Source of the DNA: Agromyces protaetiae
GTDB lineage: Bacteria > Actinomycetota > Actinomycetes > Actinomycetales > Microbacteriaceae
DNA: 64,000 nucleotides
Direction of reading: 5' to 3'
NCBI RefSeq assembly: GCF_004135405.1
Contig: NZ_CP035491.1
Location: forward strand, 3,619,092-3,683,091
Part shown: positions 57,772 to 64,000 of the stretch, piece by piece
How the letters are laid out: every line of letters begins with the position of its first letter
Position numbering within the stretch: position 1 is the stretch's first letter
Program-made: the position numbers and the translations under genes
Notes under the pieces: model-generated
Databases searched by the model: none
What the model was told of the DNA's origin: nothing
Seen by the model: the letters and a program-made list of their open reading frames with translations, nothing else

Positions 57772-59001
57772 ATGCACGAGGCATCCGTCGCCGATCTGAG
57801 CATCGACCACCGCGTGCACCGCACCGTCCTGACGGTCGAGGGGCCGGGCGGCGCGCCGCTCGCCGACACCGACGTCGTCGTCGAGCAGACCCGGCACGCC
57901 TTCGCGTTCGGCAACATCGGCTTCGACTTCGTGCCGCTCGCGAACGGCGCGGGCGCCCCCGGCGACGAAGCGCTCGCCGACCGCTACGTCGACCTCTTCA
58001 ACACCGCGACCCTCCCCTTCTACTGGGCTCGGTTCGAACCGACCGAGGGCGCGCCCCGCACGGCCGAGCTCCTCGCGACCGCCGAGTACCTCTCCGCCCG
58101 GGGCATCGCGCTCAAGGGACATCCGCTCGCCTGGCACACCCTCGCGCCCGAGTGGCTCCTCGGTCGCTCGCCCGCCGAGGTCGCGGAGGCGCTCCGCGCC
58201 CGCATCCGCCGCGACGTCGCCGACTTCGCGGGCCTCGTCGACACGTGGGACGCGATCAACGAGGTCGTCATCATGCCTGTGTTCGAGGCCGAGGAGAACG
58301 CGATCACGCCGCTCGCGCAGACCCTCGGACGCGTCGAGACGATCCGGCTCGCGATCGACACCGCGCGCGAGACGAACCCGAACGTCAAGCTCCTCCTCAA
58401 CGACTTCGACCTCTCCGAAGACTACGAGCACCTCATCGAGGAGGTGCTCGCCGCGGGCATCCGCCTCGACGCGATCGGCCTGCAGACCCACATGCACCAG
58501 GGCTTCCGCGGCGAGGCGCAGCTCACCGACATCGCCGACCGGTTCGCGCGGTTCGGGCTGCCGCTGCACTTCACCGAGACCTCGCTCGTGTCGGGCGAGA
58601 TCATGCCCGGCCACATAGTCGACCTCAACGACTACGTCGTCGACTCGTGGCCCTCGACGCCCGAGGGCGAGGCCCGCCAGGCCGACGAGCTCGTGCGCCA
58701 CTACCGCGCGCTCGTCGCGCACCCCGCCGTCGAGGCCGTCACCTACTGGGGCATCACCGACCGCGACGCGTGGCTCGGCGCCCCCATCGGTCTCGTCCGC
58801 GCCGACGGCACGCCCAAGCCCTCGTACGAGGCGCTCCGCTCGCTCGTCAAGGGCTCGTGGTGGGTCGGGCCGACGACGCTGCGAACGGATGCCTCGGGGC
58901 AGATCGCCGTCCGCGGGTTCGCAGGCGACTACCGCGTGAGCGCCGGCGGCGCGGCGGCGGCGTTCACGCTCGAAGCAGCCGAGGCGACGGCCGCGCTCTG
59001 A
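57772..59001 (+). CDS. Intracellular GH10 xylanase
   Basis: 409 residues, no signal peptide. N-terminal small beta domain (about 1-45), GH10 barrel with acid/base Glu in WDAINEVVIM and nucleophile in HFTETSLVSG, and a C-terminal beta domain (about 360-409). Cytosolic GH10 enzymes usually trim short xylo-oligosaccharides, which fits its place beside the oligosaccharide importer genes. Ribosome-binding site GAGAGGA. Confidence 0.9.
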   Translation: MHEASVADLSIDHRVHRTVLTVEGPGGAPLADTDVVVEQTRHAFAFGNIGFDFVPLANGAGAPGDEALADRYVDLFNTATLPFYWARFEPTEGAPRTAELLATAEYLSARGIALKGHPLAWHTLAPEWLLGRSPAEVAEALRARIRRDVADFAGLVDTWDAINEVVIMPVFEAEENAITPLAQTLGRVETIRLAIDTARETNPNVKLLLNDFDLSEDYEHLIEEVLAAGIRLDAIGLQTHMHQGFRGEAQLTDIADRFARFGLPLHFTETSLVSGEIMPGHIVDLNDYVVDSWPSTPEGEARQADELVRHYRALVAHPAVEAVTYWGITDRDAWLGAPIGLVRADGTPKPSYEALRSLVKGSWWVGPTTLRTDASGQIAVRGFAGDYRVSAGGAAAAFTLEAAEATAAL

Positions 59002-59028
59002 CGCCGCCGCGCTCGCGCGCCTCGCTCG

Positions 59029-59549
59029 TCACCGCCGCAGCACCGACGGCCTCGGCAACTCGATCGCTTCGAGCACATCGCCGAGCCGCCGGTCGAGCTC
59101 GACGCCGACCTCGGCGATCTTGTTGAGCCCGAACGTCGCGAGCAGGGCCCCGGCTGCTCGAACGAGAACACCGCTCCCCCGCGGCCGGCGTGCAGCTCGG
59201 CGCGGAACGGCACCGCGATCACCGTCGCGGGATCGTGCCGGAAGAGCCGGGCGTGCAACTCGTGGTCCCCGAGCAGGTAGGCGACGCTTGCGGCCGCGCC
59301 GCCCGCGCGGCGCATCGTGTCGCCGACCTCGTCGGTGCCGAACCGACGCAGCCCGTAGAGACTCGACGCCGCGCGGCTGAACGCGGCCCAGTCGAGCGCG
59401 CCCGCGGCGAGCCGCTCCCCGAGGTCGGGGTCGGTCGCCGGCACGATCTCCTCGAAGCGGCGCCGGAGCTCGGCGAACGGCGCGTCGGTCTCGACCACGA
59501 CGCGCGTGCCTGCTGCCGGGACGAGCCGCTCGACGGCGTGGAAACTCAT
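59029..59549 (-). CDS. DUF302 protein, one apparent frameshift
   Basis: Small DUF302-fold protein, found in many bacteria; function unknown. VVVETDAPFAELRRRFEEIVPATD is the domain start and TVIAVPFRAELH lies in the second half. The frame breaks at the C4 run 59148-59151 (FSFEQPG, resuming LLATFGLNKIAEVGVELD); one added base gives 173 residues ending RRPSVLRR-like at the TGA 59029. Without the fix the frame would run on into a 206-residue form with an unrelated Arg-rich tail. Confidence 0.8.
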
Positions 59550-59606
59550 CGGCGCACGACGATCACTGAAGCGGACACGAACCCATCCTGCCTGCTCGGC
59601 GAGCGC

Positions 59607-60572
59607 TCACCCTGCGCTCCCCGGCGCGATCGACGGCTCGTCGGGCGCCGACAGCGTCAGCACCGCCCGGCCGACGCGCGGATCCGCCATGATCTCTTGC
59701 TCGAGGCGGCGGAGCTCGACGGCGATGTGCGCCTCCCGGTCGTCGCCCGCGAGGTCGACCGACGCGATCAGTGCGACCGTCCCCGGCCCGATGAACTCGA
59801 TGTAGAGCGCCGTGACGCGGTCGATCTCGTCGCGCCCGAGGAGCTCGCGGAGGGCGGCGTCGCGCGTCGCGGCGTCGACCGTCTGACCGAGGAGGAACGC
59901 CCGGTTGCGGGCGATGAGCACGATCGCGACGACGCCCAGGAGCACGCCCACGAGGATCGAGCCGATCGCGTCGTAGACGGGCGACCCCGTCACCTGGTGG
60001 AGGAAGACGCCGAGGAACGCGAGCACGAGCCCGGCGAGCGCGGCGGCGTCTTCGGCGAAGACCGCACGCAGCGTCGGGTCGGAGTGCTCGAGCACGCGCT
60101 CGAAGGTCGAGATGCGGCGTTCGCGCGCGCCCCGCCTCGCTTGCGCGTAGGCGCGGGTGAACGAGACTCCTTCGAGCACGAACGAGATCGCGAGCACGAC
60201 GTACGCGATGACGTAGTCGCCTGCCGGCTCGGGGTCGAAGAGCTCCTGGATGCCGTGCTGCACCGACACCGCGGACCCCACCGCGAAGAGCCCGAACGCC
60301 GCGAACATCGACCAGATGTACGCGTCCTTGCCGTACCCGAGCGGGTGGCCGGGGTCGGGAGGCCGCCGCGACCTGCGGTCGGCGAACACGAGCAGCACCT
60401 CGTTGCCCGTGTCGGCCCACGAGTGCGACGACTCGGCGACCATCGACGCCGACCCCGTGAGCATCGCGGCGACCGACTTCGCGATCGCGATGAGCGCGTT
60501 GGCGACGAGCGCGACGATGACGGTCAGGAGGCTTTCGGGCGCGGCTTCGCCCGGCTTCGATGCCTCGTCCAT
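59607..60572 (-). CDS. Cation diffusion facilitator family transporter
   Basis: 321 residues, six helices. Helix II metal-site motif SSHSWADTGN and helix V FAEDAAALAG, where the usual HxxxD is ExxxD-like, hinting at altered metal preference. The cytosolic C-terminal domain (about 230-321) is the ferredoxin-like regulatory part. Probably exports Zn or another divalent cation. Confidence 0.88.
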   Translation of the reverse strand: MDEASKPGEAAPESLLTVIVALVANALIAIAKSVAAMLTGSASMVAESSHSWADTGNEVLLVFADRRSRRPPDPGHPLGYGKDAYIWSMFAAFGLFAVGSAVSVQHGIQELFDPEPAGDYVIAYVVLAISFVLEGVSFTRAYAQARRGARERRISTFERVLEHSDPTLRAVFAEDAAALAGLVLAFLGVFLHQVTGSPVYDAIGSILVGVLLGVVAIVLIARNRAFLLGQTVDAATRDAALRELLGRDEIDRVTALYIEFIGPGTVALIASVDLAGDDREAHIAVELRRLEQEIMADPRVGRAVLTLSAPDEPSIAPGSAG

Positions 60573-60615
60573 GCGCCCGAGTCTGCCACCCGGCCTGGGC
60601 GCACGGCGAGTCCGT

Positions 60616-61623
60616 TCAGCGCGCCGCGAGCCCGTTCAGGAGCGCCGCGCCGGTCTCGGCATCGGGCACCGTCACGACGAGCGGCGGCGAGCTCCGTCGC
60701 TCGACCTCGATGGCGGGACCCGACCGCAGGATGATTCCGCGGCGCCCGTCTGCGTCGAACCGGAACCCCCACCCGCCGAACTCGGTCGCCGTCACCTCGA
60801 CGGCCGCGGCCGACACGACCTCGCCGAGCGGCACGCGCGCGAGCGGCAGTCCGAACGCCGTGCGCACGGCGAACCCCCGTGCGTCGACCGTCGCGCGGAT
60901 CGCGGTCGTCGTCGCGAGCAGGCCGACCACGACGAGGAGGACGAGCGAGACGATCCAGCCGCCGTTCGAGGGATCGAGGAAGAGCGGCACGGCGGCGGCC
61001 GCGAACGCGACGCCCACGAGCAGCCACAGCGCCCACGACGTGCGAGCCGACGCGGTCCACACGGCGCGCTCGCCCGCCGCGACCGGGATCGCGGGCGTCG
61101 CGGTCGGCGCCTCCCGCGGGGCGGGCTTCGGCAGCGCGAGCCACGCGAGCCACCCCGCGACGCCGCCGAACGCGTAGCCCACGAGGATCGCGAGCGGGAT
61201 GAACGGCACGCCCGGCTCGCGCCCGTCGAGCTGCGCGGCCGTGAGGGCGAGCACGACGACCGTGATCGCGATGGTCGTGCCGAGGGTGATGACCGCGAGC
61301 GGGCGCGACCTCGCGTCGGGGCGCGCGGACGAGGCATCCGCCTGCTTCGAGACGCGACTCATCGCGTACGTCAGACCGGCGAGGAGAGCGACGAGCGCAA
61401 GCGAGGTGACGGCGTAGATCACGACCGCCTGCACGGGCGTCGCGAACGCGTTCGGCGTGCCGTCGGCGGCGAAATGGGTCGCGATCCGCGCGGGCATGCG
61501 CGGGATCCACACGATCTGCACGATCGTCCCGATCGCGATGACGGCGAGCGGGATCCAGACGGTGAAGGCGAGCACGAGACGGCGGGCGCGGCGGTCGGCG
61601 GATGCCTCGGGGCGGGCGTTCAT
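60616..61623 (-). CDS. DUF1648-type membrane protein
   Basis: 335 residues. Helix 1 is followed by the DUF1648 signature MPARIATHFAADGTPNAFATP, then more helix pairs and a C-terminal soluble PH-like region. Such proteins occur beside GntR/YtrA regulators and are thought to act in envelope-stress or antimicrobial response. ATG overlaps the GntR stop (ATGA). Confidence 0.85.
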   Translation of the reverse strand: MNARPEASADRRARRLVLAFTVWIPLAVIAIGTIVQIVWIPRMPARIATHFAADGTPNAFATPVQAVVIYAVTSLALVALLAGLTYAMSRVSKQADASSARPDARSRPLAVITLGTTIAITVVVLALTAAQLDGREPGVPFIPLAILVGYAFGGVAGWLAWLALPKPAPREAPTATPAIPVAAGERAVWTASARTSWALWLLVGVAFAAAAVPLFLDPSNGGWIVSLVLLVVVGLLATTTAIRATVDARGFAVRTAFGLPLARVPLGEVVSAAAVEVTATEFGGWGFRFDADGRRGIILRSGPAIEVERRSSPPLVVTVPDAETGAALLNGLAAR

Positions 61624-61972
61624 CGGGCGAGTTCCTCTCTCACGAGGGCGAGCACGGTGTCGGGGGCGAGCTGCCGCTCGCGGGCCGCTGCGGCCAGTTC
61701 GGCGGCGAGGCGCCGCACGTCGTCGAGACGCGGGGCGTCGTGCATGACGATCGCGCCGCGCCCGCGCCGCAGTTCGAGGAAGCCCTCGTCGCGGAGCGTC
61801 TGGTAGGCGTGCAGCACAGTGTGCTGGTTGACCTCGAGCGAGTCGGCGAGCTCGCGCGCGGCGGGCAGCCGCTCCCCGCCGCAAGCCTGCCCGAGAGGAC
61901 CTCGCTCCGAACCGCGCGCACGACCTGTTCGAAGATCGGAACGCCGGAGGCGGGTTCGATGCGGATGAGCAT
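61620..61972 (-). CDS. GntR-family regulator (YtrA subfamily), one apparent frameshift
   Basis: N-terminal winged helix: PIFEQVVRAVRSEVLSGRL... then ARELADSLEVNQHTVLHAYQ and LRDEGFLELRRGRG, with a short C-terminal helix pair, as in YtrA regulators. The frame breaks at the C4 run 61874-61877 (SGRLAAG, resuming LPAARELADSLEV); one added base gives 117 residues. Coupled to the DUF1648 gene, with a perfect palindrome just upstream. Confidence 0.83.
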
Positions 61973-61982
61973 GACTTCATTA

Positions 61983-62000
61983 TTCTAGTTGTAACTAGAA
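61983..62000. promoter_or_regulatory. GntR (YtrA-type) operator
   Basis: TTCTAGTTGTAACTAGAA: perfect 8-bp arms with a 2-bp centre, 10 bp upstream of the GntR start; very A+T-rich for the region. Confidence 0.8.
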
Positions 62001-62014
62001 CAATGCAACTTGAG

Positions 62015-63049
62015 TCACGCGTGCGACTCGCCGTCGCGGGCCGCCTCCTCGAACGCGCGCTCCCACTCCTGCAGCTCTTTGCGCTTGCCGATCATGCCGT
62101 CGAGCGACACCTGGAACAGCAGCCCACGGCGGGCGTTCACCTGCTTGATGTTCTTCACGAGTTCGCCCGACACCGCTTCGACGGCGCCCTGCACTTCGCG
62201 CACGCGTTCTTCGGGATCGTCCCAGAGCTGCGGGTGCGTGAGGATGTCGAGGAGGTAGTCGCGGTCGACCGCGGCGGTGAGCTTGCGCAGGGTCGCGTCG
62301 TACTCGACGAGCGCCGTGCCCCGCTGCGAGCCGCCGCCCGACCGCTCGAGACGCGTGAACAGCTCCTCGACGTTCGTCGCGATGCCCGCGAGGTCGTTCG
62401 CCGCCCGGGCGGCCCCGGCATTGCCGCTCGAGCCGACTTGCGCGTACGACGCGGCGAGCGACCGCAGGGTCGCGACGTGGCGGCGGATCTGATCGGGAAC
62501 CCGCCGATCGCCGCCCGCGGCGCGCCGCCGCCGGGATCGGATGACGCCGATCGTCGTGGCTGCGGCAGCGGCGAGCACCGCCACGACGAGCACGACCACG
62601 AGCCATCCGCCTGCACCGCCCGCACCCCCGGCGCCGCCGCCGCCCGCGCCCGCCGCCTCCTGCGCAGCCTGTACGCCCTGCACCGTCTCGGTGAGCGCCG
62701 CCCCCAGCCCGTCGGCGCTCCCCTCGGCCTCGTTCGCGATCCGCAGCGCCTCGCCCTCGTCGAGCGTGTGCGACCCGGCCCACAGGTCGTCGCCGACGGC
62801 GACGATGATCGTGTCGTACGAGGTCGACCCGGCGAGGTCGGCGACGATCTGGTCTCCGGATGCCTCGAGCGAGACGTTGTCCGAGAACACGGCGACGCCG
62901 ATCGAGGCGTCCCCCACCTGCGCCTGCAGCGAGGCCTGGAGGTCGGCCGCACCGCTCACCTCGGGCGAGACCCATACGTTCGCGTGCTGGAGCGCCTCGG
63001 AGGCCTCCCCGACGTAGCCGGCCCCGTCGGCGGCGGATCGCGCGTCCAT
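62015..63049 (-). CDS. Single-pass membrane protein, function unknown
   Basis: 344 residues with ATG after GAGGGGCG. Residues 1-150 are a soluble alpha/beta domain (IGVAVFSDNV, DTIIVAVGDDLWAG) ending in a Gly/Ala linker; one membrane helix (about 156-178) and RRRR follow; the last ~160 residues are helical and charged. There is no signal peptide, so the first domain could be outside if the helix is a reverse anchor. Weakly like mycobacterial Rv1476-type proteins. It follows the VWA gene by 27 bp, so the two probably work together. Confidence 0.7.
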   Translation of the reverse strand: MDARSAADGAGYVGEASEALQHANVWVSPEVSGAADLQASLQAQVGDASIGVAVFSDNVSLEASGDQIVADLAGSTSYDTIIVAVGDDLWAGSHTLDEGEALRIANEAEGSADGLGAALTETVQGVQAAQEAAGAGGGGAGGAGGAGGWLVVVLVVAVLAAAAATTIGVIRSRRRRAAGGDRRVPDQIRRHVATLRSLAASYAQVGSSGNAGAARAANDLAGIATNVEELFTRLERSGGGSQRGTALVEYDATLRKLTAAVDRDYLLDILTHPQLWDDPEERVREVQGAVEAVSGELVKNIKQVNARRGLLFQVSLDGMIGKRKELQEWERAFEEAARDGESHA

Positions 63050-63076
63050 CAGTCGCCCCTCAGCAGTTGTCGATGA

Positions 63077-64000
63077 CTAGAAGTTGTTGATGACCGACGC
63101 GAACACGAGGTCGATCTTCGTGGCATCCGACGCATCGAACCACTGGCCGCCCGTCGCCTCCGCGATCCGCTGGAGCACCGCGGTGTCGGCGCCGTCGCCG
63201 TAGGCGATCGGGAAGATGCGCACGGGCGCGTCGCCGCCGCCTTCGCCCGACGACTTGCCGATACGCGCGATGAGCGAGTCGATCGAGAGCTTCGAGTCGG
63301 TGTCTTGTCCGTCGGAGAGGACGACGATCGCGTTGATGCGTCCAGGTTCGGCGCGGTCGACCATCTCGTCGTACGCGGCGGCGATGGCGTCGTAGAGCGG
63401 CGTGCCGTAGCGCTCCGCGTAGCGGAGGTCGGCGACCGAGGAGGCGAGCCGCTCGCGCTCGGAGCCGAGCGGCGACACGTCGCGGAGCGAAAGCAGGTTC
63501 ATGCCGTCCTCGGCTTTCGCCCCGGTCGTGAAGGCCCACATGCCGACCTCGTCGGTCGAACGGAAGTGCTCGAGCGTCGTCTGCGCGCCCTCGATCGCGC
63601 CGTCGAGCTTCGATCGGCCGTCGCCGATCCCGTCGTCCATCGAGCCCGAGATGTCGATCACTTCGAGCACCGACGAGGGCTTGCGGATCTGCGTCCACTG
63701 GTCGATCGCGGCCGAGACGACATCGACCCCCGGGCGGGGCAGCGTGACCGCGGGGAGGCCCGGGTCGACGCCGTACTCCTCGGTGAAGAGCTTGCCGAGC
63801 GGCACCGACTCGTCGAGCGGGCGGAAGCCGTACTCGGGCAGGATGCGCTGCGCCGCGTCGGTCGCGAGGAAGTCGATGAACGCCTCGCCCGCCGTGTGCC
63901 GCGCCTCGGTCACCCAGTCGGCGCCGAGCACCGTGACGGGGTTGTCCGACCACATCGACCCGCCCGACGGGTAGACGGCGACGAGCTTCTCCTGCGGCGG
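63077..64000 (-). CDS. Binding-protein-like / VWA-domain protein, cut by the right edge
   Basis: The 3' 307 codons of a gene whose 5' end lies beyond the window; the frame is open to the edge. The visible N-terminal part has a solute-binding-protein-like end (HTAGEAFIDFLATDAAQRIL). The rest is a von Willebrand A domain with a full MIDAS motif DISGSM, VVLSDGQDTDS and an aspartate-rich end. Probably an extracytoplasmic metal-dependent adhesion or assembly factor. Operon with the membrane protein at 62015. Confidence 0.82.
   Translation of the reverse strand, partial: PPQEKLVAVYPSGGSMWSDNPVTVLGADWVTEARHTAGEAFIDFLATDAAQRILPEYGFRPLDESVPLGKLFTEEYGVDPGLPAVTLPRPGVDVVSAAIDQWTQIRKPSSVLEVIDISGSMDDGIGDGRSKLDGAIEGAQTTLEHFRSTDEVGMWAFTTGAKAEDGMNLLSLRDVSPLGSERERLASSVADLRYAERYGTPLYDAIAAAYDEMVDRAEPGRINAIVVLSDGQDTDSKLSIDSLIARIGKSSGEGGGDAPVRIFPIAYGDGADTAVLQRIAEATGGQWFDASDATKIDLVFASVINNF

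Overview
The window is very G+C-rich chromosomal DNA from an actinobacterium, most likely the Micrococcales family Microbacteriaceae. This is inferred from the composition, the frequent GTG starts and 1-4 bp stop/start overlaps, a short SRP RNA, and an LAxTG-type cell-wall sorting signal. No species is assigned. About 50 protein genes, one SRP RNA, one tRNA and one insertion sequence are supported. There is no prophage, plasmid origin or CRISPR array.

Layout. 1-7.1 kb: end of a membrane-protein gene, asd and lysC (aspartate pathway), two small + strand genes, recR and dnaX. 7.2-13 kb: a DksA-type zinc-finger protein, an ArsR regulator with an MFS exporter, ackA and pta. 13.1-16.5 kb: a coupled flavin monooxygenase / BASS transporter / NAD-epimerase operon. 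16.7-18.3 kb: SRP RNA and tRNA-Ser(GGA), with an IS481-family element inserted at the tRNA 3' end. 18.3-22.7 kb: a beta-propeller lipoprotein, a membrane protein, an acetyltransferase and a DUF853-type ATPase. 22.7-31.7 kb: molybdate uptake (modA, modB, modC, a Mop/HTH regulator) and molybdenum-cofactor synthesis (a MoeB/MoeZ-like protein, moeA, moaC, moaD, moaA, moaE, mog). 31.7-42.3 kb: an orphan gene, a small-molecule kinase, a racemase/GNAT/saccharopine-dehydrogenase-like operon, an AbiEi/DUF559-like gene flanked by repeats, an alditol-oxidase-like flavoenzyme, a PAP2 phosphatase and an MFS transporter. 42.4-59 kb: a xylan/xylose locus with a ROK regulator, sugar ABC transporter, GH3 glycosidase, LacI regulator, xylA, xylB, a giant wall-anchored GH10 xylanase and a cytosolic GH10 enzyme. 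59-64 kb: DUF302 protein, cation diffusion facilitator, a GntR/DUF1648 pair, and a membrane protein beside a binding-protein/VWA gene cut by the right edge.

How the genes work together. In the xylan locus the surface xylanase would cut polymer outside the cell, the ABC system would import xylo-oligosaccharides, the GH3 and cytosolic GH10 enzymes would release xylose, and XylA/XylB would send it to the pentose phosphate pathway. Near-identical LacI-type operators lie before the ABC operon and before xylA. Acetate overflow is handled by Pta/AckA. The Mo block encodes most of the route from molybdate to finished cofactor.

The most unusual signals are not genes. (1) A 9-bp word, GGATGYCTC, occurs about 60 times (about once per kb) on both strands, in and between genes, sometimes as inverted pairs just after stop codons; this resembles a DNA-uptake or other genome-wide signal sequence. 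(2) Four intergenic copies of a repeat exactly 79 bp long share 11-bp terminal inverted repeats and a palindromic core, but have divergent flanking interiors. (3) Nine apparent one-base deletions in G or C runs (pta x2, moeA x2, and single events in the monooxygenase, first sugar permease, GH3, DUF302 and GntR genes) look more like homopolymer sequencing errors than real gene decay, and they affect how those genes should be read.
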